This document shows positions 1 to 5,225 of a DNA stretch of 5,225 nt, in pieces; the stretch's first letter is position 1; the number at the start of each line of letters is the position of its first letter. The position numbers and the translations under genes are program-made. Source of the DNA: Nocardioidaceae bacterium (lineage in GTDB: Bacteria > Actinomycetota > Actinomycetes > Propionibacteriales > Nocardioidaceae). Below the pieces are notes generated by a model that was not told where the DNA came from, searched no databases, and was given only the letters and a program-made list of their open reading frames with translations. The stretch lies in the NCBI GenBank assembly GCA_013696065.1, contig JACCZJ010000448.1, positions 1-5,225 of the forward strand, given 5' to 3'.

Positions 1-1
1 C

Positions 2-166
2 GACTACACCGAGCCAGGTCTGCAAGGCGACCGCTCGACCGGGGGGACCAAACCCGCCCGGTTGGAAACCGGCTATGACATCGCCGTGCCGTTGTTCATC
101 ACCACAGGCGAAAAGGTCAAGGTCGACACGCGCGATGGGAGCTACCTCGGCCGCGTGTCCAGCTGA
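2..166 (+). CDS. efp: Elongation factor P, C-terminal part (5' end outside window)
   Basis: This is the last 54 codons of elongation factor P, the tRNA-shaped factor that binds the ribosome between the P and E sites and relieves stalling at polyproline stretches. The reading frame enters at base 2 and stops with TGA at 164-166. The visible part is the C-terminal OB-fold domain (domain III). It contains GGTKPARLETG followed by a VPLF strand, the KVKVDTRDG stretch and a terminal YLGRV, all close to the usual EF-P C-terminus. The N-terminal domain, with the residue that is modified in many bacteria, lies upstream and cannot be judged. The stop codon overlaps the start of nusB by one base, so the two are probably co-transcribed. 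Identification is firm from family similarity; only completeness is unknown. Confidence 0.95.
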   Translation, partial: DYTEPGLQGDRSTGGTKPARLETGYDIAVPLFITTGEKVKVDTRDGSYLGRVSS

Positions 167-684
167 TGGGCGCCCGCACCAAGGCGCGCAAGCGCGCGCT
201 CGACATCTTGTTCGAATCGGAGCTGAGAGGCCTCGACACAGGCGCGACCCTCGCCGGTCGGCGTGAGGCGGTCGACGCGCTCAACAGCTACACCGTGACT
301 CTGGTCGAAGGGGTGGTGGCACACCGAGACGAGATCGACGAGCTGCTTGGGGCGCATTCAGAAGCCTGGCCACTGGAACGGATGCCGGCGGTCGACCGAA
401 ATCTGTTGCGCATTGGTGTCTTCGAACTTCGGTATGTCGACGAGGTCCCTGACGCCGTAGCCATGAGTGAGGCGGTGTCGTTGGCTCGAGAGCTGTCCAC
501 AGACGAGTCGCCAGCGTTTGTCAACGGGTTGCTGGCGAAGATTGCGGGACTGCCTGCGGTCGCGCCTCACGAGCAAGAAACAGAAGACACCCAGGTCGAG
601 CCGCCGACCCTCCCAGACGAGCAGCTCACCTCTCGAGTCACTCCCGGTCTGGGTGACGACCGGGACGCAGCACTCCCCAGCTGA
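166..684 (+). CDS. nusB: Transcription antitermination/termination factor NusB
   Basis: NusB is an all-helical RNA-binding protein that pairs with NusE (ribosomal protein S10) on boxA RNA and helps RNA polymerase antiterminate in rRNA operons. The 172-residue product has the family landmarks: a basic N-terminal helix (ARKRALDILFESEL, residues 7-20), the ERMPAVDRNLLRIGVFEL block (71-88) and the closing AMSEAVSLAREL...SPAFVNGLLAKI block (99-126). The core ends near residue 128. A tail of about 44 residues follows, rich in acidic residues and proline and probably disordered; similar loose tails occur in other actinobacterial NusB proteins. The start ATG shares its A with the efp stop (TGATG). 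No convincing Shine-Dalgarno sits at normal spacing, so reinitiation after efp is likely. The last 15 codons plus stop lie antisense to the 3' end of bldD. Confidence 0.95.
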   Translation: MGARTKARKRALDILFESELRGLDTGATLAGRREAVDALNSYTVTLVEGVVAHRDEIDELLGAHSEAWPLERMPAVDRNLLRIGVFELRYVDEVPDAVAMSEAVSLARELSTDESPAFVNGLLAKIAGLPAVAPHEQETEDTQVEPPTLPDEQLTSRVTPGLGDDRDAALPS

Positions 685-1129
685 TCAGCCGCTCCGCCAG
701 CTGGCTGGGCGCCTCGTCATAAATAACCGCCAGAGTCAGCAGGTCCTCTTGGCGAACCGACAAGACCTTGCCGTTGTAGTCACCGCGTTGCGCCTGGATG
801 GTGCCCGCAAATCGAGCGAGAGCCGCGGCCTCGATGAAGTCGAGCTGCTGGATCCGCTCGAGATCGAGCACCAGCCGCGGGGGAGCCTCGCGGGCGGCGC
901 TGAACGCGTTTGCCCCCGGGAGCAGCTCGCTCATGGGGATGCCATAGAAGTCGGCCAGTTCCGATAGACGCTGCACCGTCACGGCTCGGTCCCCGCGTTC
1001 ATAGGAGCCGACCACAACGGCCTTCCACATTCCGTTGGACTTCTCTTCGACCCCCTGTAGAGAAAGGCCTTGCTGCTGGCGGATGGCCCGAAGCCGCACG
1101 CCTAATGCCTTCGCGTAGTCCTGCGCCAT
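638..1129 (-). CDS. bldD: BldD, c-di-GMP-responsive developmental transcription regulator
   Basis: BldD is the DNA-binding repressor that holds streptomycetes in vegetative growth; tetrameric c-di-GMP glues two C-terminal domains together and enables DNA binding. The 163-residue product matches that architecture. An XRE-type helix-turn-helix covers about residues 5-70 and contains LRAIRQQQGLSLQGVEEKS and the very conserved KAVVVGSYERGDRAVTVQRL segment. After a variable linker (about 72-85), the C-terminal domain holds RGD at 115-117 and RQED at 126-129. This is exactly the RxD-X8-RxxD c-di-GMP signature, with all four key residues present. The terminal LISWGVL motif is also family-like. The start ATG has AAGGGA (1135-1140 on this strand) five bases upstream. 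The gene is transcribed opposite to its neighbours, convergent with nusB and divergent from pyrR. I infer that the regulator is functional; its targets in this organism are unknown. Confidence 0.96.
   Translation of the reverse strand: MAQDYAKALGVRLRAIRQQQGLSLQGVEEKSNGMWKAVVVGSYERGDRAVTVQRLSELADFYGIPMSELLPGANAFSAAREAPPRLVLDLERIQQLDFIEAAALARFAGTIQAQRGDYNGKVLSVRQEDLLTLAVIYDEAPSQLAERLISWGVLRPGRHPDRE
642..665. terminator. Perfect 8-bp inverted repeat in the nusB/bldD overlap, candidate bidirectional terminator
   Basis: TCCCGGTC (642-649) and GACCGGGA (658-665) are exact reverse complements separated by an 8-base loop. The repeat falls inside the short stretch where the nusB and bldD coding sequences overlap tail-to-tail. 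No separate terminator space exists between these convergent genes. A stem of this strength would form in RNA from either strand. Neither side has a T-rich tract, so it is not a classical intrinsic terminator. U-tail-less hairpins have been proposed as terminators in actinobacteria, but their efficiency is debated. The position is suggestive; function is inference. Confidence 0.4.
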
Positions 1130-1139
1130 GATGGTCCCT

Positions 1140-1152
1140 TCACTCGCCGTAA
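1140..1152. promoter_or_regulatory. Candidate BldD box upstream of bldD (autoregulation)
   Basis: The sequence TCACTCGCCGTAA fits the published streptomycete BldD box core TnACnC(A/T)GnGTnA at seven of nine defined positions. Both outer half-sites, TnAC and GTnA, are intact and the mismatches are confined to the centre. It lies 11 bases before the bldD start codon, abuts the Shine-Dalgarno and would cover the predicted transcription start. Autorepression of bldD is established in Streptomyces coelicolor. I scanned the rest of the intergenic region by eye and found no match as good. The call rests on a short degenerate motif plus position. Confidence 0.4.
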
Positions 1153-1156
1153 CCGA

Positions 1157-1187
1157 AGCCTACGCGAAATTCGTCGCTTTCCGTCAC
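1157..1187 (-). promoter_or_regulatory. Candidate bldD promoter
   Basis: Read on the reverse strand, GTGACG (1187-1182) resembles a -35 element and TAGGCT (1162-1157) fits the actinobacterial -10 pattern TAnnnT. The 19-base spacer is slightly long. The transcript would start near 1150, giving a 5' leader of about 20 bases that includes the AAGGGA ribosome-binding site. The start point would fall inside the candidate BldD box at 1140-1152, an arrangement expected for autorepression. Evidence is motif-level only. Confidence 0.3.
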
Positions 1188-1254
1188 ATTCCCCGCCCAG
1201 AGTCTGGATAAATGCAGTGACGGCACCGGCGAACCGCGCAGTCTTAGGTGTCCC

Positions 1255-1275
1255 ACACGGGCGCTGATACCGTGT
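1255..1275. repeat. Inverted repeat ACACGG / CCGTGT upstream of pyrR
   Basis: ACACGG (1255-1260) and CCGTGT (1270-1275) are perfect reverse complements around a 9-base spacer. A second, overlapping repeat, CGGGC (1258-1262) with GCCCG (1277-1281), could form an alternative stem. The element overlaps the candidate extended -10 of the pyrR promoter. It could therefore be a DNA operator, or an RNA hairpin if transcription begins further upstream. No protein can be assigned to it. Confidence 0.35.
1265..1273 (+). promoter_or_regulatory. Candidate extended -10 element of the pyr operon promoter
   Basis: TGATACCGT contains TACCGT, fitting the TAnnnT -10 pattern, preceded by the TGn extension. No good -35 is seen at the right distance; the best spaced hexamer, TAGGTG at 1245-1250, is poor, which an extended -10 can tolerate. 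Transcription would begin near 1280, so the mRNA would start about ten bases before the PyrR-binding hairpin, a sensible layout. Confidence is low because one short motif is the only evidence. Confidence 0.3.
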
Positions 1276-1288
1276 AGCCCGACAGACA

Positions 1289-1325
1289 TCCTTTAACGAG
1301 CCGTCCCGTGAGGCGGAGAAGGAGG
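1289..1325 (+). promoter_or_regulatory. PyrR-binding RNA hairpin sequestering the pyrR ribosome-binding site
   Basis: The leader contains CGTCCCGTGAGGCG (1302-1315), which fits the PyrR recognition element ARUCCNGNGAGGYU at ten of its twelve specified positions. The two misfits are the outer A and U; here they are C and G, which still pair, so the structure is preserved. The upper stem is CCGUC (1301-1305) with GGCGG (1312-1316), closing the hexaloop CCGUGA. A purine-rich internal loop (1295-1300 opposite A1317) separates it from a lower stem, UCCUUU (1289-1294) with GAAGGA (1318-1323). The pyrR Shine-Dalgarno (1319-1325, GGAGG core at 1321-1325) lies mostly in that lower stem, eight bases before the GTG start. 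No terminator hairpin with a U-tract follows. The visible logic is UMP-bound PyrR stabilising the hairpin and blocking translation, as proposed for mycobacterial pyrR. Confidence 0.82.
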
Positions 1326-1333
1326 TCAGGCAC

Positions 1334-1921
1334 GTGTCGTCTGCCTCTCGCAGTCACGACCACCCTGCCACCGCGCGCGAGGTGCTCGATGCCTCTGACA
1401 TCTCCCGCGCTCTGACCCGCATCGCCCACGAGATTCTGGAACGCAATAAGGGCTCCGCCAACGTCATCCTCCTCGGCATACCGACGCGGGGCGTGGCCTT
1501 GGCCGCACGGATCGCCGCCGTAATGGCGAGCGTCGAGGCGGCCGAGATTCCAGCAGGGTCGCTCGACATCACGATGTACCGCGACGACCTGCGGTTGCAC
1601 CCCGCTCGTGCGCTGGAGCCCACCGACATCCCTTCGGGTGGAATCGATGACGCCGTCGTCGTCCTCATCGACGACGTGCTGTTCAGCGGCCGCACCATCC
1701 GAGCCGCCTTGGACGCGATCAACGACGTGGGTCGGCCGGCCGCGGTCCAGCTGGCGGTGCTCGTCGACCGCGGCCACCGCCAGCTACCGATCCGAGCTGA
1801 CTTCGTGGGCAAGAATCTGCCCACCTCTCTCAGTGAGACCGTCCGAGTCACGCTGCGTGAGTACGACGACAGCGACGCCGTGTTGATCTCCCACACCAAC
1901 GTGAGCCGGAGTTCATCATGA
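1334..1921 (+). CDS. pyrR: PyrR, pyrimidine operon regulatory protein / uracil phosphoribosyltransferase
   Basis: PyrR binds pyr mRNA in response to UMP/UTP versus PRPP, and in many bacteria also converts uracil plus PRPP to UMP. The 195-residue protein has a type I phosphoribosyltransferase fold. Its parts are an N-terminal DISRALTRIAHEILERN helix region (22-38), the LLGIPTRGVALAARI loop (46-60), YRDD (82-85), the PRPP-binding loop VVVLIDDVLFSGRT (108-121), and LVDRGHRQLPIRADFVGKNLPTS (143-165), a hallmark of PyrR over other phosphoribosyltransferases. Its length is near that of mycobacterial PyrR and it has a short extra N-terminus relative to the Bacillus protein. The GTG start is chosen because GGAGG (1321-1325) lies eight bases upstream and because the family begins nearby. 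It is the first gene of the operon, overlaps pyrB by ATGA, and is predicted to repress its own translation through the leader hairpin. Confidence 0.95.
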   Translation: MSSASRSHDHPATAREVLDASDISRALTRIAHEILERNKGSANVILLGIPTRGVALAARIAAVMASVEAAEIPAGSLDITMYRDDLRLHPARALEPTDIPSGGIDDAVVVLIDDVLFSGRTIRAALDAINDVGRPAAVQLAVLVDRGHRQLPIRADFVGKNLPTSLSETVRVTLREYDDSDAVLISHTNVSRSSS

Positions 1922-2892
1922 AGCATCATCTCCTCTCCAGCGCGGACCTCAACCGCGAAGACGCCGTCCTCGTCCTCGACACCGCCGCCGAGCTGCTCTC
2001 GCTGGCCGACCGGCCGATAAAGAAGTTGCCCACCTTGCGCGGCCGCACCGTCGTCAACTTGTTCTTCGAGGACTCGACCCGCACCCGCATCTCCTTCGAA
2101 GCGGCCGCCAAGCGGCTGAGTGCCGATGTGATCAACTTCTCGGCCAAGGGGTCGAGTGTGTCCAAGGGCGAAAGCCTCAAGGACACGGCGCTCACGCTCG
2201 AGGCGATGGGTGCCGATGCCGTAGTGATTCGGCACGGCTCGTCGGGAGCACCCCACCGCCTGGCCAACAGTGGCTGGGTGCGCTCCAGCGTGGTCAACGC
2301 CGGTGACGGGACCCATGAGCATCCCACCCAGGCGCTCCTCGACGCCTTCACGATGCGCAAACACCTGGGCGACTTGGATGGCCGCCGAGTCACCATCGTG
2401 GGCGATGTGCTGCACAGCCGGGTGGCCCGCTCCAACGCCTTGCTGCTCAGCACCCTCGGGGCCGAAGTCACGCTCGTCGCTCCGCCCACCTTGTTGCCGG
2501 TAGGAGTCGACACATGGCCCGTCCAGACGTCGTACGACCTCGACAGCGCCCTGGACAAATGTGACGCCGTGATGATGCTCCGTGTCCAGGCCGAGCGGAT
2601 GAACGCCGCCTTCTTCCCCAGTGCCCGCGAGTACAGCCGGCGCTATGGGCTCGACGACCGGCGGTTCCGACGGCTGCCGGAGCACGCCATCGTCATGCAC
2701 CCCGGCCCGATGAACCGCGGCATGGAGATCTCCGCAGACGTCGCCGACTCGGCCCGCTCCGTGATCGTCGAGCAGGTCACCAACGGAGTGGCGGTCAGGA
2801 TGGCTGTGCTCTACCTGCTGCTGAGCGGAGCGGACCTCAGCCGAACCGACCTGCCCGAGCTCGATTCGACGAAAGCTGAGGTGGTCTCGTGA
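1918..2892 (+). CDS. pyrB: Aspartate carbamoyltransferase catalytic subunit
   Basis: PyrB catalyses the committed cytosolic step of pyrimidine synthesis, carbamoyl phosphate plus L-aspartate to N-carbamoyl-L-aspartate. The 324-residue product is full length for a catalytic chain. The carbamoyl-phosphate domain carries FFEDSTRTRISFE (49-61, with STRTR at 53-57), SVSKGES (80-86, with the active-site lysine at 84 and reaching in from the neighbouring subunit) and HPTQ (135-138). The aspartate-binding half has GDVLHSRVARS (162-172), an arginine at 222 in MMLRVQ and the HPGPMNRG loop (261-268). No pyrI regulatory subunit or inactive pyrC-like partner follows, so regulation is probably at expression level via PyrR. 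The ATG start overlaps the pyrR stop (ATGA) and has GGAG (1908-1911) six bases upstream. Its stop overlaps pyrC (GTGA). All catalytic landmarks are intact. Confidence 0.97.
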   Translation: MKHHLLSSADLNREDAVLVLDTAAELLSLADRPIKKLPTLRGRTVVNLFFEDSTRTRISFEAAAKRLSADVINFSAKGSSVSKGESLKDTALTLEAMGADAVVIRHGSSGAPHRLANSGWVRSSVVNAGDGTHEHPTQALLDAFTMRKHLGDLDGRRVTIVGDVLHSRVARSNALLLSTLGAEVTLVAPPTLLPVGVDTWPVQTSYDLDSALDKCDAVMMLRVQAERMNAAFFPSAREYSRRYGLDDRRFRRLPEHAIVMHPGPMNRGMEISADVADSARSVIVEQVTNGVAVRMAVLYLLLSGADLSRTDLPELDSTKAEVVS

Positions 2893-4172
2893 CCGCATAC
2901 CTGATCACCGGCGCCAACATCTGCGGCGCAGACCGCCCCGCCGACCTCCTGCTGTATGACGGCTGGCTGGCCGACCCTGCCGAAGCGCCGGCCGATGCGG
3001 TGCGCGTCGATGGCACCGGGCTGATCGCGCTACCTGGCCTCGTCGACCTGCACACCCATCTGCGTGAGCCGGGCCGCGAGGATGCCGAGACCATCGAGTC
3101 GGGCTCGCGAGCCGCCGCGATGGGTGGTTTCACCGCGGTGCACGCCATGGCCAACACCGACCCGGTCGCTGACACGGCCGGAGTCGTCGAACAGGTGTGG
3201 CACCTCGGGCAGAGCGCGGGCTACTGCGACGTGCGTCCCGTCGGCGCCGTCACCGTCGGATTGCACGGCGAGCGACTGGCCGAGCTGGGCGCGATGGCCG
3301 ACTCCGATGCCCAGGTGCGGGTCTTCTCCGACGACGGCGTCTGTGTGAGCGACGCGGTGATTATGCGGCGGGCTCTCGAATACGTCAAGGCCTTCGACGG
3401 TGTGATTGCGCAGCACGCCCAGGAACCGCGCCTCACCGAGGGCGCTCAGATGAACGAGAGCGCCATGTCGGGCGTCCTCGGGATGCGCGGCTGGCCGGCT
3501 GTTGCCGAGGAGGCGGTGATCGCGCGCGACTGCTTGCTCGCAGGGCACGTCGGGTCGCGGCTTCACGTCTGTCACGTCTCGACGGAGGGCTCGGTCGAGC
3601 TGATCCGCTGGGCCAAGAGCAAGGGATGGGGCGTCACCGCCGAGGTGACACCACATCACCTGTTGCTCACCGACGAGCTTGTCGCGACGTACGACCCGAT
3701 CTACAAGGTCAACCCGCCGCTTCGCACCAAGGCCGACGTCGAGGCGTTGCGGGCTGGGCTCGCCGACGGCACCATCGACTGCGTCGCCACCGACCACGCG
3801 CCACACCCCACCGAAGACAAAGAGTGTGAGTGGGCTGCGGCGGCCATGGGCATGCTCGGTCTCGAGACGGCGCTCAGCGTGGTGCAGCTGACGATGGTCG
3901 ACACCGGATTGCTGGACTGGGCGGCCGTCGCCGACCGGATGTCGGTGCGGCCGGCGCGAATCGGCCGCGTAGGCGATCACGGCCAGCCAATCGAGGTCGG
4001 TGCTCCCGCCAATCTGGTGCTCTATGACCCCGCCGCGACCCGTGTCGTCGAGCCAACCACCCTGCAGTCGCTGTCGCGCAACACGCCTTATCGGGGCATG
4101 GACCTGCCGGGCTCGGTGGTCGCGACGTTCCTGCGCGGACGGGCCACTGTCCTTGACGGGCAACTCCAATGA
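2889..4172 (+). CDS. pyrC: Dihydroorotase, class I
   Basis: PyrC reversibly cyclises N-carbamoyl-L-aspartate to L-dihydroorotate and belongs to the metal-dependent amidohydrolase superfamily. The 427-residue length and motifs identify the class I type found in Gram-positives. The metal-binding DLHTHLREPG lies at 53-62 with HxH at 55-57, FSDDG at 146-150 supplies the bridging aspartate used by class I enzymes in place of a carbamylated lysine, and H176 (QHAQE), H229 (CHVST) and the catalytic aspartate in ATDHAPH (D302) follow. NPPLR (275-279) is the substrate-binding segment. The C-terminus ends in the usual small beta-sandwich (GAPANLVLYD, 371-380). GTG is taken as start because it overlaps the pyrB stop (GTGA) and GAGG (2878-2881) sits seven bases upstream. 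The gene is active by motif and sits between pyrB and carA with no spacer gene. Confidence 0.96.
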   Translation: MTAYLITGANICGADRPADLLLYDGWLADPAEAPADAVRVDGTGLIALPGLVDLHTHLREPGREDAETIESGSRAAAMGGFTAVHAMANTDPVADTAGVVEQVWHLGQSAGYCDVRPVGAVTVGLHGERLAELGAMADSDAQVRVFSDDGVCVSDAVIMRRALEYVKAFDGVIAQHAQEPRLTEGAQMNESAMSGVLGMRGWPAVAEEAVIARDCLLAGHVGSRLHVCHVSTEGSVELIRWAKSKGWGVTAEVTPHHLLLTDELVATYDPIYKVNPPLRTKADVEALRAGLADGTIDCVATDHAPHPTEDKECEWAAAAMGMLGLETALSVVQLTMVDTGLLDWAAVADRMSVRPARIGRVGDHGQPIEVGAPANLVLYDPAATRVVEPTTLQSLSRNTPYRGMDLPGSVVATFLRGRATVLDGQLQ

Positions 4173-5225
4173 CCGCCGCCGTGTTCGCCGGTGCATCGAT
4201 CGGGAGCCGACTCTGCGGCGAGGCGATCATGGTGCTCGAAGACGGGCGCACGTTTCGCGGCCAATCCTTCGGTGCTCAAGGCGAGACGATAGGAGAGGCT
4301 GTCTTCTCCACGGGCATGACCGGCTATCAGGAGACCCTGACCGATCCGTCATACCACCGACAGGTCGTCGTCATGACCGCCCCGCACATCGGCAACACCG
4401 GCGTCAATACCGAAGATGCCGAGTCGTCACGAATCTGGGTCGCGGGCTATGTCGTGCGCGATCCAGCGCGTATGTCGAGCAGCTGGCGCGCTACCCGCTC
4501 GCTCGATGACGAGCTGCGCGACCAAGGGGTGGTGGGGATCTCCGGGGTCGACACCCGAGCGCTCACCCGCCACCTGCGCTCACGCGGAGCGATGCGAGTC
4601 GGAATCTCCTCGACTTCGAATGACATTCCCGCCTTGCTCGAGCGGGTGAGTTCGGCGCCGGAGATGGCCGGTGCCTCGCTGGCCGAAGAGGTGAGCACCC
4701 CGCAGCCCTACACGGTTCCGGCCGTGGGCGAGCGCCGGTTCCGGGTGGCGGCGCTCGATCTCGGCATCAAGTCGATGACGCCTCAACGGATGGCTGAGCG
4801 CGGCATCGAGGTGTCGGTGCTGCCGGCGATGTCGAGCCTCGAGGAGGTGCTGGCCACCCAGCCCAACGGGGTGTTCTTCAGCAACGGGCCGGGTGACCCG
4901 GCCAGCGCCGCCCACGCGATCGAGTTGCTCCGGCAGGTGTTGGCGCGCGGCATCCCCTACTTCGGGATCTGCTTCGGCAACCAGCTGTTCGGCAGGGCTC
5001 TCGGCTTTTCGACGTACAAGCTGAAGTATGGGCACAGGGGGATCAACCAGCCGGTGGTCGACCGGAGCACCGGCAAGGTCGAGGTGACGGCGCACAACCA
5101 TGGCTTCGCGGTCGCCTGGCCGGGTCGCGAGGAGCGGGACAGTCACGATGGTCGGGTCGAGACGCCGTACGGATTCGCCGAGGTCAGCCATGTGTGCCTC
5201 AACGACGACGTGATCGAGGGGCTGC
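4169..5225 (+). CDS. carA: Carbamoyl phosphate synthetase small (glutaminase) subunit, 3' end outside window
   Basis: CarA hydrolyses glutamine and channels ammonia to CarB, which makes carbamoyl phosphate for both pyrimidine and arginine synthesis. The frame is open from ATG at 4169 to the window edge (352 codons). The N-terminal CarA domain includes VLEDGRTFRG (22-31), STGMTGYQETLTDPSY (47-62), APHIGNTGVN (71-80) and VVGISGVDTRALTRHLR (121-137). The class I glutamine amidotransferase domain begins near 190 with FRVAALDLGIK, then FFSNGPGDP (236-244), the nucleophile Cys268 in FGICFGNQL, KYGHRGINQPV (286-296) and VTAHNHGF (306-313). The catalytic His/Glu pair of the triad falls beyond the window. 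The start is not certain: ATG 4169 overlaps the pyrC stop (ATGA) but has a weak Shine-Dalgarno, while ATG 4229 (residue 21) has GGCGAGG five bases upstream and begins just before the conserved LEDG. carB is expected next. Confidence 0.95.
   Translation, partial: MTAAVFAGASIGSRLCGEAIMVLEDGRTFRGQSFGAQGETIGEAVFSTGMTGYQETLTDPSYHRQVVVMTAPHIGNTGVNTEDAESSRIWVAGYVVRDPARMSSSWRATRSLDDELRDQGVVGISGVDTRALTRHLRSRGAMRVGISSTSNDIPALLERVSSAPEMAGASLAEEVSTPQPYTVPAVGERRFRVAALDLGIKSMTPQRMAERGIEVSVLPAMSSLEEVLATQPNGVFFSNGPGDPASAAHAIELLRQVLARGIPYFGICFGNQLFGRALGFSTYKLKYGHRGINQPVVDRSTGKVEVTAHNHGFAVAWPGREERDSHDGRVETPYGFAEVSHVCLNDDVIEGL

Noticed and set aside
467..967. Forward open frame running from within nusB across the antisense of bldD
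   Set aside because: It is out of frame with nusB and antisense to most of bldD, both of which are strongly supported. Its product is low-complexity and has no ribosome-binding site that would justify it.
1184..1221. TCAC (1184-1187) and AGTGA (1216-1220) as a widely spaced BldD palindrome
   Set aside because: The spacing is far larger than in the BldD box and the interior positions do not match; the tighter site at 1140-1152 is better.
1280..1333. Bacillus-type terminator/antiterminator attenuator in the pyrR leader
   Set aside because: There is no second GC-rich hairpin with a U-tract between the PyrR-binding loop and the pyrR start codon; the loop abuts the ribosome-binding site.
1354..2898. 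Long open frame of 514 codons on the reverse strand opposite pyrR and pyrB
   Set aside because: It mirrors two genes whose products carry complete catalytic motifs. Its translation has low-complexity R/S/A/G/V/H-rich composition and no recognisable domain, and long antisense frames are expected in GC-rich DNA.
3030..4196. Open frame of 388 codons on the reverse strand opposite pyrC
   Set aside because: It lies almost wholly under the well-supported dihydroorotase gene, is arginine- and histidine-rich and shows no family motif; a codon-bias shadow.
4964..4988. GICFGNQL in CarA, where many glutaminase subunits have GICLGHQL, considered as a damaged active site
   Set aside because: The nucleophile Cys268 is present and, from memory, actinobacterial CarA proteins usually read FGNQ; the triad histidine is a different residue near the C-terminus, outside the window.
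4580..5191. Open frame of 203 codons on the reverse strand opposite carA
   Set aside because: The carA frame encodes intact glutamine amidotransferase motifs here, and the antisense product resembles no known protein.

Overview
The window is GC-rich, with coding regions strongly biased to G/C in third codon positions. Its gene order is typical of Actinomycetota: efp (3' end) - nusB - bldD (reverse strand) - pyrR - pyrB - pyrC - carA (5' part). From memory, the same neighbourhood occurs in Streptomyces around bldD, and the pyrR-pyrB-pyrC-carA series occurs in mycobacteria. A BldD with an intact c-di-GMP-binding signature supports an actinobacterium in the broad sense. I cannot name the genus from the sequence alone.

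Bases 1-684 hold the C-terminal domain of elongation factor P and the complete transcription factor gene nusB, joined by a one-base TGATG stop/start overlap. nusB runs tail-to-tail into bldD with a 47-bp overlap of coding sequence. A perfect 8-bp inverted repeat lies inside that overlap and may end transcription in both directions. Bases 638-1129 (reverse strand) encode BldD, the master repressor of development in streptomycetes. Bases 1130-1333 are the only real intergenic space. It is divergent, serves bldD on the left and the pyr operon on the right, and carries a candidate BldD box, candidate promoters, a small inverted repeat, and a well-supported PyrR-binding RNA hairpin.

Bases 1334-5225 are the pyrimidine biosynthesis operon: pyrR (UMP/PRPP-sensing RNA-binding regulator), pyrB (aspartate carbamoyltransferase), pyrC (class I dihydroorotase) and carA (glutaminase subunit of carbamoyl phosphate synthetase, cut by the window end). 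All three junctions are 4-base stop/start overlaps (ATGA, GTGA, ATGA), so translation is probably coupled along the operon. CarA, with CarB beyond the window, makes carbamoyl phosphate. PyrB joins it to aspartate, and PyrC closes the ring to dihydroorotate.

The most informative non-coding signal is the pyrR leader. It contains a hairpin matching the PyrR recognition element, with an A-U pair of the classical consensus replaced by a C-G pair. Its lower stem ties up most of the pyrR ribosome-binding site. No terminator/antiterminator arrangement is visible, which points to translational repression by PyrR, spread to downstream genes by coupling. The window is otherwise a conserved housekeeping locus, and I saw no mobile element, CRISPR array, tRNA or rRNA.
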